NCBI RefSeq assembly: GCF_000332055.1
Contig: NZ_ALVZ01000155.1
Coordinates: forward strand, 1-32,255
DNA length: 32,255 nucleotides
Origin: Xenococcus sp. PCC 7305
Lineage (GTDB): Bacteria > Cyanobacteriota > Cyanobacteriia > Cyanobacteriales > Xenococcaceae
Reading direction: 5' to 3'
The notes under the pieces were generated by a model. It saw nothing but the letters and a program-made list of their open reading frames with translations, searched no databases and was not told the DNA's origin. Position 1 is the stretch's first letter; each line of letters begins with the position of its first letter. The translations under genes and the position numbers were made by a program. Below are positions 1-6,983 of this stretch, in pieces.

Positions 1-7
1 GATATTG

Positions 8-775
8 TTATGAGTCGTTGAAAAATTGAGCTGCTATCTGAGGGTTATAGCAATTTGCGATCACAAACTTTTCTGCTACTTCTCTTATTTCAGAACTGTT
101 TTTCTCCCAATCATTCCAAGGTAAGCTCAGCTGCCCAGGCGATCTTTTCTTCTTCCCTCTTGCTTTCAAGACTTTAGGCAATAATTTACTTCCCCAGTGA
201 TAACGATTTTCTGACTTAGGCTTCGGCTTATATCTGCGACAAAACTTCCGATATTTAGCAGCACATTCATCCAAAGATTTCCCCAAAGACAAAAATGCAG
301 GATGCCATTGAGTTATCCCATCATCACCTAACCTGTCATGAACACCATAGTTGGAAAAATCATAGAAAAAACCTTGTTGCATATTGGCCGCTTTAGGATT
401 GGCATGGATATAACGTAGAGTGTTTAAGGCTCTTTGATAATCTGTGTTCTCGAAACCGCTGCTATGATATCGCTTTTCCCAAAAATGTCCTGTTCGATTG
501 AGCATCCGATTAAAACACATGGCAGTGTACCAGTTGAGCCAATGCATAATTCGTGGCAAATCTTCTGGTTGTTTCGGCTCTAGCAAATAATGAACATGGT
601 TGCTCATAATGCATAGAGCATAGAGTTTAAAGTTAAACTTTTCTTTTGATTTTTTCAAGGAGTATAAAAACACCTCGCGGCAATCAGGTTGAATTAACTT
701 AAATTCTCGGTTATTGCAACGAACTGTGACATGATAGCAGTAATTAGATTTGAGATTGCGAGGTTGTCGAGGCAT
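8..775 (-). CDS. REP-associated tyrosine transposase (RAYT, Y1_Tnp/IS200-like)
   Basis: This is a single-domain HUH endonuclease of the IS200/IS605 Y1 type, 255 aa, which acts on single-stranded DNA hairpins. The HUH motif is at residues 60-62 (NHVHYLL context). The stretch GHFWEKRYHSSGF followed by YIHANPKAA (about 97-130) is typical of RAYTs; Y113 and Y122 are candidates for the catalytic tyrosine. Lys- and Arg-rich DNA-binding stretches fill the C-terminal third. I start it at the ATG at 775 (MPRQPRN, preceded by GAAAAG) rather than the TTG at 790. RAYTs are domesticated, usually single-copy transposases that act on REP palindromes. Here a double-hairpin element lies about 90-350 bp upstream, with a second copy near 11.4 kb, which fits that partnership. 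No IS ends flank the gene itself. The frame looks intact, so it may be active. Confidence 0.88.
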   Translation of the reverse strand: MPRQPRNLKSNYCYHVTVRCNNREFKLIQPDCREVFLYSLKKSKEKFNFKLYALCIMSNHVHYLLEPKQPEDLPRIMHWLNWYTAMCFNRMLNRTGHFWEKRYHSSGFENTDYQRALNTLRYIHANPKAANMQQGFFYDFSNYGVHDRLGDDGITQWHPAFLSLGKSLDECAAKYRKFCRRYKPKPKSENRYHWGSKLLPKVLKARGKKKRSPGQLSLPWNDWEKNSSEIREVAEKFVIANCYNPQIAAQFFNDS

Positions 776-790
776 CTTTTCAGTTATCAA

Positions 791-1130
791 AAAATCAAAA
801 TGATAACTTGATTGTGATCTCTCAAAATTGATTTCTATAATGGAATTTCAATCACTTGAGACATATATTTAGGACTTACGCAGATGTCCCATAGGTTGTA
901 GCGCAAGATATTTTAGAGGTATGTTTTTGATAAATTACAATTCCTATCTAGGACATTAAACAACTACCAAGACAATCCCCAATTTTCCGACTTATTAGTT
1001 AATCCTTACGCAAGGGGTTTGGGGGCGGCGCCCCGGCCCCAATGGGGGGTCTGGGGGGCTAGTCCCCCAGAGGCATTTATGGCTTTGATCGGTAATTTAC
1101 AGAATAACAATATTTCATTTTTTGTAAGTT
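791..1130. other. Non-coding stretch between RAYT and antitoxin-like gene
   Basis: These 340 bp hold no gene that I can support. Most of the stretch is the REP-like element annotated separately. The part nearest the RAYT (about 791-866) is AT-rich and should contain the RAYT promoter, but I see no convincing -35/-10 pair. Confidence 0.6.
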
Positions 1131-1136
1131 CTAATA
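868..1136 (+). repeat. REP-like/MITE element, copy 1 (double G-rich hairpin)
   Basis: The core at 1011-1077 holds two hairpins. Hairpin A pairs GGGGC (1022-1026) with GCCCC (1030-1034). Hairpin B pairs CTGGGGG (1051-1057) with CCCCCAG (1064-1070). CCCCAATGGGG lies between them. Similarity to copy 2 (11385-11565, opposite strand) covers about 917-1110, including ACAACTACCAAGA at 960-972 and the downstream stretch GCATTTATGG...TTTACAGA. Possible imperfect terminal inverted repeats are TAGGACTTAC (from about 868) and its counterpart GTAAGTTCTA (about 1125-1134), one mismatch over 10 bp. These would make copy 1 a MITE of about 265 bp. The core is certain as a repeat. The outer ends are tentative. 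Confidence 0.75.
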
Positions 1137-1382
1137 TGAATAAACATTTTCTCGACTGAAAGCTTCATCACTTAAGCTAGGAGTATTAATATCTTTAGGT
1201 AATTTCATTGTCCATTGTTGAAATTCTTCAGCCCTTTCTTCATTAGAAATTTTTTGTTTTAAATCATTGTCTTGTTGATTTTCTTCGGATTGCAACTTAA
1301 TTATGGCAAAAAAATCGGATAATTTAATTAATTGCTCTTCGCTTAATTTATCTATTTCTTGTTTAAGCTTTTCTCGTAGCAT
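1131..1382 (-). CDS. Putative orphan antitoxin (VapB-like small protein)
   Basis: This is an 83-aa acidic protein. A helical N-terminus (MLREKLKQEIDKLSEEQL) is followed by a hydrophobic helix, a Gln/Asn/Glu linker and the tail QQWTMKLPKDINTP...LSDEAFSRENVYSY. The pattern of a tryptophan, LP, then SDEAFxRENxY is one I associate with the C-termini of cyanobacterial VapB-type antitoxins, where the tail binds a PIN toxin. That assignment rests on pattern recall, not on a search. No toxin follows: the gene runs straight into the end of the REP-like element, and its TAG stop (1131-1133) falls in that element's putative terminal repeat, so the tail may be altered. No clear Shine-Dalgarno is visible. 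It could equally be an unrelated conserved hypothetical. Confidence 0.6.
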   Translation of the reverse strand: MLREKLKQEIDKLSEEQLIKLSDFFAIIKLQSEENQQDNDLKQKISNEERAEEFQQWTMKLPKDINTPSLSDEAFSRENVYSY

Positions 1383-1497
1383 TTAGCTGTTTTAAGATTT
1401 AAAGATAGTATTGTACAATTGTAGCTTGAAAAGACTGGCTAAAAGCTGACACTTCGCGATCGCACAAAATTAATACCAAATAAATAATGTTCACGAT

Positions 1498-1545
1498 GAA
1501 TCATGGTGGTAGGGGCGAATGGCCATTCGCCCCTACAGAATCATG
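1498..1545. repeat. 28-bp perfect palindrome flanked by 8-bp direct repeats
   Basis: The palindrome occupies 1509-1536; each 14-nt arm reads GTAGGGGCGAATGG from its outer end. GAATCATG occurs immediately outside on both sides (1498-1505 and 1538-1545), in the position expected for a target-site duplication. Palindromes with GTAGGGGCGAATGG arms look familiar from cyanobacterial spacers, by recall only. It is unrelated in sequence to the double-hairpin element. Confidence 0.75.
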
Positions 1546-1656
1546 TGTTGTATTTCTATTTTAAATTGGTGTAATTTCCCTAATTTCAGATCATCAACGT
1601 TGGTATCACGCGTTAGAATTAACCAGTGATATTTTTATAAGTAAAAGTCTTGGCAT

Positions 1657-1689
1657 AAAAAAATGAGGAAGACATTGATGTCCACCTCA
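1657..1689 (-). terminator. Rho-independent-type terminator of the thrC-cysO-like unit
   Basis: Read on the minus strand, TGAGG pairs with CCTCA and an inner GACAT pairs with ATGTC (two-base internal loop, two-base apical CA), followed by seven T residues (1663-1657). It lies about 225 bp past the stop of the sulfur-carrier gene, so the transcript would have a long 3' tail. The stem is not GC-rich, so efficiency is uncertain. Confidence 0.55.
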
Positions 1690-1728
1690 CTGTTACGGAA
1701 TAAACCTTAATCGAAAATCATTGACTGC

Positions 1729-1893
1729 CAATTTTCCTGCATTCGAGGGCGACGCGAAGCTAGTGACGCCACGTGCAAGTCAAAAGTCAAAAGTCTTTAA
1801 CATCAAGCTTTTGAGCTGTTCGGCATAGTGATTTTATTTATTACTGATGCTCACTAGCACTTTAGTGCAAGCAATTTTCCCCCATTCGAGGGC
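1729..1893. repeat. 22-bp imperfect direct repeat pair
   Basis: CAATTTTCCTGCATTCGAGG at 1729 onward recurs as CAATTTTCCCCCATTCGAGG at 1872 onward, two differences in 22 bp. The copies bracket about 120 bp that includes AGTCAAA heptamers. Origin unknown. Confidence 0.6.
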
Positions 1894-1914
1894 AAGCAAT
1901 TTTCAATTCTAAAC

Positions 1915-2190
1915 TTAGCCCCCAGCAACAGCCGGAACAATACTGACCTCATCTCCATCTGTCAAAGGAGTATCAGTATTCTGAAGGAACCGAATGTCCT
2001 CGCTATTAACATAGAGATTCAAAAAGCGACGAGGTTTTCCTGTTTCATCACAGATACGAGCCTTGATCCCAGGGCAATCATTTTCCAAAGAATCAATCAA
2101 CTCATCAATATTGCTACCCGTGCATTCGATCGCAGCCTTATTGTCAGTGAATTTTTGTAAGGGAGTGGGAATTAATACTTTAACAGTCAT
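1915..2190 (-). CDS. CysO/MoaD/ThiS-family ubiquitin-like sulfur carrier
   Basis: This is a 91-aa beta-grasp protein ending in the diglycine (PAVAGG) that is adenylated and thiocarboxylated in sulfur carriers. [12 protein letters not shown]...[13 protein letters not shown] closely recalls mycobacterial CysO, which carries sulfur for cysteine synthesis. That makes a CysO-like role likelier than molybdopterin (MoaD) or thiamin (ThiS) synthesis, but the partner is not shown. The gene lies 87 bp downstream of thrC on the same strand and probably shares its transcript. It has a strong AGGAGG Shine-Dalgarno 11 nt before the ATG, unusual in this window. That site is one arm of a perfect hairpin, suggesting translational control. 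No MoeB-like activating enzyme or JAMM protease is in the window. Confidence 0.87.
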   Translation of the reverse strand: MTVKVLIPTPLQKFTDNKAAIECTGSNIDELIDSLENDCPGIKARICDETGKPRRFLNLYVNSEDIRFLQNTDTPLTDGDEVSIVPAVAGG

Positions 2191-2201
2191 TTTTCAGTTA
2201 T

Positions 2202-2216
2202 CCTCCTTCTAGGAGG
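2202..2216 (-). promoter_or_regulatory. Hairpin that masks the Shine-Dalgarno of the sulfur-carrier gene
   Basis: On the minus strand CCTCCT (2216-2211), loop AGA, AGGAGG (2207-2202) forms a perfect six-pair stem. The downstream arm is the Shine-Dalgarno, 11 nt before the ATG at 2190. Closed, the stem would hide the ribosome binding site. A protein, a ligand or translating ribosomes could open it; which of these applies is not visible. Confidence 0.5.
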
Positions 2217-2277
2217 TAGTCAGTTTTCAGTGATTAGTTATTTAATGATTAGTGATTAGTTTAGTGAAATATTCCGA

Positions 2278-3570
2278 CTAAACAATAGTTTGTTGCCATT
2301 CAAGACGTTCTAAAGTGCGAGAACGTTCTAGGGCGCGCTCGAAGCTATCCAATTTCGGTTCAATAACTAGAGGCTCGCCAATGTAACCTTGAACTGCTTC
2401 TTGGGTTTTCAATCCATTACCAGTGATGTAAGCAACAGTGGTTTCTTCGGGATCGATTTTTCCTGCTTCTACCAATTTTTTCAATACAGCAATTGTAGTT
2501 CCGCCAGCAGTTTCAGTGAAGATACCTTCAGTTTCAGCTAGCAGCTTCATGCCTTCAACAATTTCGGCATCGGTCACCGATTCAATATTACCGTTGGTTT
2601 TCTGGGCAACTTCTAGAGCATAAACTCCATCAGCTGGATTGCCGATCGCGATGGATTTTGCGATCGTATTGGGTTTAACAGGTGTGATAAAGTCTCTACC
2701 TTCTTTAAACGCTTGAGCAATCGGTGAACAACCTTCTGCTTGAGCACCACTAAAGCGAACGTTTTTATCTTCGACTAAACCGACTTTGACAAATTCTTGG
2801 AAACCTTTATAAATCTTGGTGTAAAGAGAACCAGAAGCGAGAGGTGCCACAACATGATCAGGCAATTTCCAGCCCAGTTGCTCGGCAACTTCAAAACCAA
2901 GAGTTTTCGAACCTTCAGAATAGTAAGGACGAAGATTAATATTGACGAATCCCCAACCGTAGGTGTTACCAACTTCAGAACAAAGACGATTTACTTGATC
3001 GTAGTTGCCTTTAACGGCCATTAATGTGGGATTGTAAATCAAGGTGCCTAGTACTTTTCCTGCTTCGAGATCAGAAGGAATAAAGACACAGCAATCTAAT
3101 CCGGCATGGGCTGCGATCGCAGCAGTGGAATTAGCAAGGTTACCAGTACTGGCACAAGAAACAGTAGAAAAACCTAATTCTTTGGCCCGAGTTAAGGCAA
3201 CAGATACGACTCTGTCCTTAAAACTCAGGGTCGGCATGTTAACGGCATCATTTTTGATGTAAAGATTTTTGAGCCCCAGGCGACGCGCTAAACGATTTGA
3301 TTTAACAAGAGGAGTCATCCCAGTACCAACATCAATGGGATTCTCACTCTCAACAGGTAAAAAAGCTTTATAACGCCAAATTGAATTGGGTCCTGCTTCG
3401 ATAGTTTCTCGACTAACTAGAGAGCGAATAACGTCGTAGTCATAGGCCACTTCTAGAGGAGAAAAAGTTTCTTCACAAACATGAAGTGCTTTGAGGGGGT
3501 ACTTCACACCACCTTCTTTGGAAACCAAGTTAGTGAAAGTACGGGGTTTAGTTGCGATTGCCTGGGTCAT
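2278..3570 (-). CDS. thrC: Threonine synthase
   Basis: This PLP-dependent lyase converts O-phosphohomoserine to threonine and phosphate, the last step of threonine synthesis in the cytosol. The product has 430 aa, in line with cyanobacterial ThrC. Visible marks are the N-terminal KYPLKALHVCEETFSPLEVAYD region, the PLP-lysine motif TLSFKDRVVSVAL, the phosphate-binding turn ASTGNLANSTAA and the C-terminal glycine-rich ETAGGTTIAVL. I choose the ATG at 3570 (MTQAIATKPRTF); the frame extends to a GTG at 3615, but that would cover the likely promoter. It is the first gene of a probable two-gene unit with the CysO-like carrier and is divergent from the ABC transporter genes. No truncation or missing key residue is seen. 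Confidence 0.95.
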   Translation of the reverse strand: MTQAIATKPRTFTNLVSKEGGVKYPLKALHVCEETFSPLEVAYDYDVIRSLVSRETIEAGPNSIWRYKAFLPVESENPIDVGTGMTPLVKSNRLARRLGLKNLYIKNDAVNMPTLSFKDRVVSVALTRAKELGFSTVSCASTGNLANSTAAIAAHAGLDCCVFIPSDLEAGKVLGTLIYNPTLMAVKGNYDQVNRLCSEVGNTYGWGFVNINLRPYYSEGSKTLGFEVAEQLGWKLPDHVVAPLASGSLYTKIYKGFQEFVKVGLVEDKNVRFSGAQAEGCSPIAQAFKEGRDFITPVKPNTIAKSIAIGNPADGVYALEVAQKTNGNIESVTDAEIVEGMKLLAETEGIFTETAGGTTIAVLKKLVEAGKIDPEETTVAYITGNGLKTQEAVQGYIGEPLVIEPKLDSFERALERSRTLERLEWQQTIV

Positions 3571-3605
3571 AATCTCTGTTTTTATTCCGTTAACAGTTGA
3601 AATGA

Positions 3606-3635
3606 ATACTAACACAAGCTAAAAATGAGAGTCAA
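3606..3635 (-). promoter_or_regulatory. Candidate sigma70-type promoter of thrC
   Basis: On the minus strand TTGACT (3635-3630) is followed after 18 nt by TAGTAT (3611-3606). The predicted start is near 3599, giving a leader of about 30 nt to the ATG at 3570. The -35 matches 5 of 6 and the -10 matches 4 of 6. Sequence match only. Confidence 0.4.
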
Positions 3636-3822
3636 CTATACCCGACTTTTTTTATCGGGATTAAAATTTATCACGGAAATTAACTAATCTTAGACAGAGT
3701 TAAATCAAAGAATTTTAAAGCATCTGAATTATTCCTGAGATTTAATGATTTGCTAAAAGATGTTTTTTAGGGGATAAATGATCAACAACGATGAGGGGTA
3801 AGGAGTTAGAAGAATTTAGGGA

Positions 3823-4728
3823 ATGAAAAATTCGATTCGTCAACGGGAACAAAAAATCGGTTGGATGCTAGCTATTCCCGCTTTGCTAATTTTGGCTTTA
3901 GTGTTCGTTTATCCGATTACCAGAGCTCTCTGGCTGAGCTTTTTTGCGCAAAACCTTAGTACGGAGTTGGTGCCAGTTTTTGCTGGTCTCAGCAATTATG
4001 CCCGAATGTTGGGGGATGGGCGTTTTTGGCAAAGTTTAAGCAATACGACGTTTTTTACGACTACTAGTATTATTTTGGAATTGGTATTAGGGATGATTTT
4101 TGCCCTAGTTCTCAATCAATCTTTTTTTGGTAGGGGCTTTGTGCGGACAGCGGCCTTAATTCCCTGGGCTTTGCCAACTGCGGTAATGGGCTTGGCTTGG
4201 GCTTGGATTTTTAACGATCAATTTGGTGTGGTGAATGATATTTTGCTGCGCTTAGGAATTATTAACGAAGGGATTACTTGGTTAGGGGAGCCAGATTCGG
4301 CGATGATTTCCTTGATTGTGGCTGATGTTTGGAAAACAACTCCTTTTATTGCTTTGATTTTGTTGGCAGGTTTGCAATCGATTCCGCGAGATTTGTATGA
4401 GGCCCATGCGATCGATGGGGCCAATCCTTGGCAAAGTTTTCGGCAGATAACCTTACCCTTACTAGCTCCGCAAATTCTGATTTCTTTATTGTTTCGCTTT
4501 GCCCAATCCTTTGGGATTTTCGATTTAGTCCAAGTCATGACAGGAGGTGGCCCGGCAGGGGGCACAGAGATGGTTTCTATTTATATATATGCGATGGTGC
4601 AACGCTATTTGGATTTTGGTTATGGTGCAACGTTGGTTACTGTGACTTTTTTATTGCTCATTGCCGCAGTCGCGATCGTCTCTTGGTTACTTTCGCGAAC
4701 TCGAATTAATGTTTCAGGGGAGAGATAA
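3823..4728 (+). CDS. Sugar ABC transporter permease, MalF/UgpA type
   Basis: This is an inner-membrane permease of the carbohydrate-uptake CUT1 class, 301 aa with about six hydrophobic segments, starting with WMLAIPALLILALVFVYPI. The cytoplasmic EAA loop that docks on the ATPase is clear: YEAHAIDGANPWQSFRQITL followed by P. The tail GGTEMVSIYIYAMVQRYLDFGYG is typical of UgpA/MalF relatives. The second permease follows after 71 bp and the ATPase after that, so the three form one cassette. Substrate cannot be read from the sequence. Cyanobacterial relatives carry glucosylglycerol, trehalose or other sugars, and GgtC-like is one option. No periplasmic binding protein is adjacent. The ATG follows AGGGA directly, with AAGGAG further upstream, so initiation is not well defined. 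Confidence 0.88.
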   Translation: MKNSIRQREQKIGWMLAIPALLILALVFVYPITRALWLSFFAQNLSTELVPVFAGLSNYARMLGDGRFWQSLSNTTFFTTTSIILELVLGMIFALVLNQSFFGRGFVRTAALIPWALPTAVMGLAWAWIFNDQFGVVNDILLRLGIINEGITWLGEPDSAMISLIVADVWKTTPFIALILLAGLQSIPRDLYEAHAIDGANPWQSFRQITLPLLAPQILISLLFRFAQSFGIFDLVQVMTGGGPAGGTEMVSIYIYAMVQRYLDFGYGATLVTVTFLLLIAAVAIVSWLLSRTRINVSGER

Positions 4729-4732
4729 TTTT

Positions 4733-4767
4733 AAGGGATAAGGGATAAGGGATAAGGGATAAAGGAT
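4733..4767. repeat. AAGGGAT heptanucleotide tandem repeat
   Basis: Four perfect AAGGGAT units and one AAAGGAT unit lie between the two permease genes. The reverse complement of a similar motif is at the right edge of the window (about 32238-32255). This is an STRR-type array as known from cyanobacteria. Confidence 0.85.
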
Positions 4768-4799
4768 GAGGATAATAGCTATCACTATTTATTTAATTT

Positions 4800-5654
4800 A
4801 TGAAAAAATCAGAATTCAAAAAACCTTTTGATTGGCAAAAAGTACTGCTGTGGGCAGGTATCATTTTTTTGGTTTTATTTTGCCTTGCTCCTTTGTTATG
4901 GCAAATATTGACTTCCTTTAAAACTACTTCTGCGATCGCCAATATTCCAACAATTTATTTGCCCGCATTGGATCAACTAACTTTGGCACATTACTTATCT
5001 TTGGGTAGTCAGTTCCTGCGTTACATGCTCAACAGTGCATTTGTATCTTTTGTCTCGACCATAATTTGTTTGTCATTAGGTGCGCCGGCTGCCTATACTC
5101 TAGCCAGACTAAAACTTCCAGGTGAAAAAATAATCCTCGCAGCAGTTTTGATTGTGACTCTATTTCCCTATGTGTTGCTATTTTTAAGTTTATTAGAATT
5201 AGTCAAATTCTTTGGTTTGGGCAATAATTATCTGGCGCTGATTGTGCCTTATACGGCGATTAATTTACCTTTAACTATTTTAGTTTTACGAAGTTTCTTT
5301 CAACAATTACCGAAAGATTTGGAAGATTCGGCCAAAATTGATGGCTATAATACGATTCAAATGTTACTCAAAATTGTTTTGCCCATAACCAGTCCAGCAT
5401 TGGTGACAACAGGGATTTTAGCTTTTATTTTTTCTTGGAATGAATTCATTTTTGCTCTGACTTTTATTTCCCGAGATTCTTTGCAAACGATTCCCGTTGC
5501 TCTTTCCAAAATCGGTGGCTCTAGTGTTTTTGAAATTCCCTACGGCCCGATCGCAGCTGCTACAGTTTTAGGAACTATACCTCTGGTAATTTTAGTCTTG
5601 ATTTTCCAACAACGGATTGTTCAGGGTATTACTTCTGGGGCAGTTAAGGGATAA
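4800..5654 (+). CDS. Sugar ABC transporter permease, MalG/UgpE type
   Basis: This is the second transmembrane subunit of the importer, 284 aa with about six membrane helices. It has the MalG-type N-terminus (WAGIIFLVLFCLAPLLWQIL) and the ATPase-docking EAA-like loop LEDSAKIDGYNTIQMLLKIV followed by LP. The usual EAA is replaced by DSA, as often in MalG-like proteins. It forms a heterodimer with the product of 3823-4728. The spacer before it is a heptanucleotide array and no Shine-Dalgarno precedes the ATG, as in several other genes here. The ATPase gene follows after 71 bp. GgtD-like function is possible but unproven. Confidence 0.88.
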   Translation: MKKSEFKKPFDWQKVLLWAGIIFLVLFCLAPLLWQILTSFKTTSAIANIPTIYLPALDQLTLAHYLSLGSQFLRYMLNSAFVSFVSTIICLSLGAPAAYTLARLKLPGEKIILAAVLIVTLFPYVLLFLSLLELVKFFGLGNNYLALIVPYTAINLPLTILVLRSFFQQLPKDLEDSAKIDGYNTIQMLLKIVLPITSPALVTTGILAFIFSWNEFIFALTFISRDSLQTIPVALSKIGGSSVFEIPYGPIAAATVLGTIPLVILVLIFQQRIVQGITSGAVKG

Positions 5655-5663
5655 TTACATGAA

Positions 5664-5688
5664 GGCAGATGGCAGAGGGCAGATGGCA
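5664..5688. repeat. GGCAGATGGCA direct repeat
   Basis: The 11-mer GGCAGATGGCA occurs at 5664-5674 and 5678-5688 in the spacer between the MalG-type permease and the ATPase. It is a short two-unit member of the spacer repeats of this genome. Confidence 0.65.
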
Positions 5689-5725
5689 AATTCTATTAAT
5701 ATTTGATATTTAGTAATTAAAAATT

Positions 5726-6787
5726 ATGGCGCAATTACGTTTAAAAAATTTACGCAAACAATTCGCAACGGATGTCGTTCCGGTTAAGGATATTAGTTTA
5801 ACGGTTGATGACGGGGAGTTTTTAACTCTTCTGGGGCCATCGGGATGTGGTAAGTCCACTTTGCTGCGCTTAATTGCCGGACTGGAACAACCTACTGCAG
5901 GGCGAGTGTTGCTGGGGGAAGAAGATTTAACCTATATTGCTCCAGGCGATCGCAACATGGCAATGGTTTTTCAAAGTTATGCTCTTTATCCTCATATGAG
6001 CGTTGCCGAAAATATTGCTGCTTCTCTAAAAATTCGCAAAACTCCTTCAGAAGAAATTAAAACTCGAGTGGGTGCGGTGGCTGAGAATCTAGGACTTTCC
6101 CCGTTGCTAAATCGCAAACCGGGACAGCTTTCTGGCGGTCAAAGGCAAAGAGTAGCTCTGGCTCGTGCCCTTGTGAGAAATCCCGAGGTTTTCCTGCTGG
6201 ATGAACCCCTCAGTAATCTTGATGCTTTATTACGAGAACAGGTCAGAGAAGAACTCAAACAGTTATTTGCTACGCAAAAAAAACCTGTGGTTTATGTGAC
6301 TCATGATCAAACTGAGGCCATGACCTTATCGACTAAAGTGGTAGTTTTACTTGATGGTCTCATCCAACAATTAGATCCTCCTAGTCGGATTTATTCCCAT
6401 CCGGCAAATAAGTTTGTCGCGGGATTTGTTGGTAGTCCTCAGATAAATTTATTGACTTTAAACTGTCAGGAGAATAAGGCTATTTTAGGTGACTTTGAGA
6501 TTCCCATACCTGATATCGCATCGTCACCGGAAATTATAGATTTAGGAATCCGTCCTGAAGATCTCAAATTGGCAACAGATTCAGATCAGGTAATTATTGA
6601 GGGTAAAGTTTTTCTGGTGGAGAATTTTGGTCGGGAGCTCTTAGCTAGTATGAAGGTGCGAGGTTCTAATGATATATTACGTGTTTTGATTGAACCTGAT
6701 CGCAGTTGGGATCAAGAACATCTTAGGGTTGCGGTCAATCTTGCCAAAGTTAATTGGTTTGATGCCAAAACAGGAGACCGGCTTTAG
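5726..6787 (+). CDS. Sugar ABC transporter ATPase, MalK/UgpC type
   Basis: This is the nucleotide-binding subunit that powers the importer, 353 aa, slightly shorter than MalK. In order it shows Walker A (GPSGCGKST), Q-loop (FQSYALYPHM), signature (LSGGQRQRVALARAL), Walker B with D-loop (VFLLDEPLSNLDA) and H-loop (VTHDQTEAM). A C-terminal TOBE/OB-like part (from about residue 240, including LGIRPEDLKLA) follows, as in MalK/UgpC, where it often regulates transport or lets one ATPase serve several permeases. It lies downstream of the two permeases in the same direction, so it probably energises them. The start ATG has no Shine-Dalgarno. Confidence 0.93.
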   Translation: MAQLRLKNLRKQFATDVVPVKDISLTVDDGEFLTLLGPSGCGKSTLLRLIAGLEQPTAGRVLLGEEDLTYIAPGDRNMAMVFQSYALYPHMSVAENIAASLKIRKTPSEEIKTRVGAVAENLGLSPLLNRKPGQLSGGQRQRVALARALVRNPEVFLLDEPLSNLDALLREQVREELKQLFATQKKPVVYVTHDQTEAMTLSTKVVVLLDGLIQQLDPPSRIYSHPANKFVAGFVGSPQINLLTLNCQENKAILGDFEIPIPDIASSPEIIDLGIRPEDLKLATDSDQVIIEGKVFLVENFGRELLASMKVRGSNDILRVLIEPDRSWDQEHLRVAVNLAKVNWFDAKTGDRL

Positions 6788-6983
6788 GCATTAAATATAA
6801 GTGCCAAGCAGTCTATAAAACCATTAATTAAAACGCAAATCTTATTGATTATGAGCAATTTTTTTTCTATTGATTGACAATTATCCTTTTTGTGATGATT
6901 TTAGGAATTAAAGTTGGGAATACTAACTATTAGATTGATTTATTGAAAATAATGTCATCACAATAATCATAAGGATACGTAGT

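Larger units (their letters stand above)
1383..1914. other. 530-bp intergenic region rich in repeats
   Basis: I see no gene here. The stretch holds a HIP1 site near 1457, a perfect 28-bp palindrome (1509-1536), a minus-strand terminator-like hairpin (1657-1689), a 22-bp imperfect direct repeat (1729-1750 and 1872-1893) and a short AGTCAAA tandem repeat (about 1778-1797). It separates two minus-strand transcription units. Confidence 0.6.

Noticed and set aside
3044-3262. Open frames opposite thrC, nadB, flv3, EF-G-like and leuA
   Set aside because: They lie wholly inside well-supported genes on the other strand and show no family features.
3641-3659. CCCGA/TCGGG hairpin with a T-rich loop upstream of thrC
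   Set aside because: Only five pairs, lying upstream of the proposed -35 and with the T-run in the loop, so it fits neither a terminator nor a leader structure.
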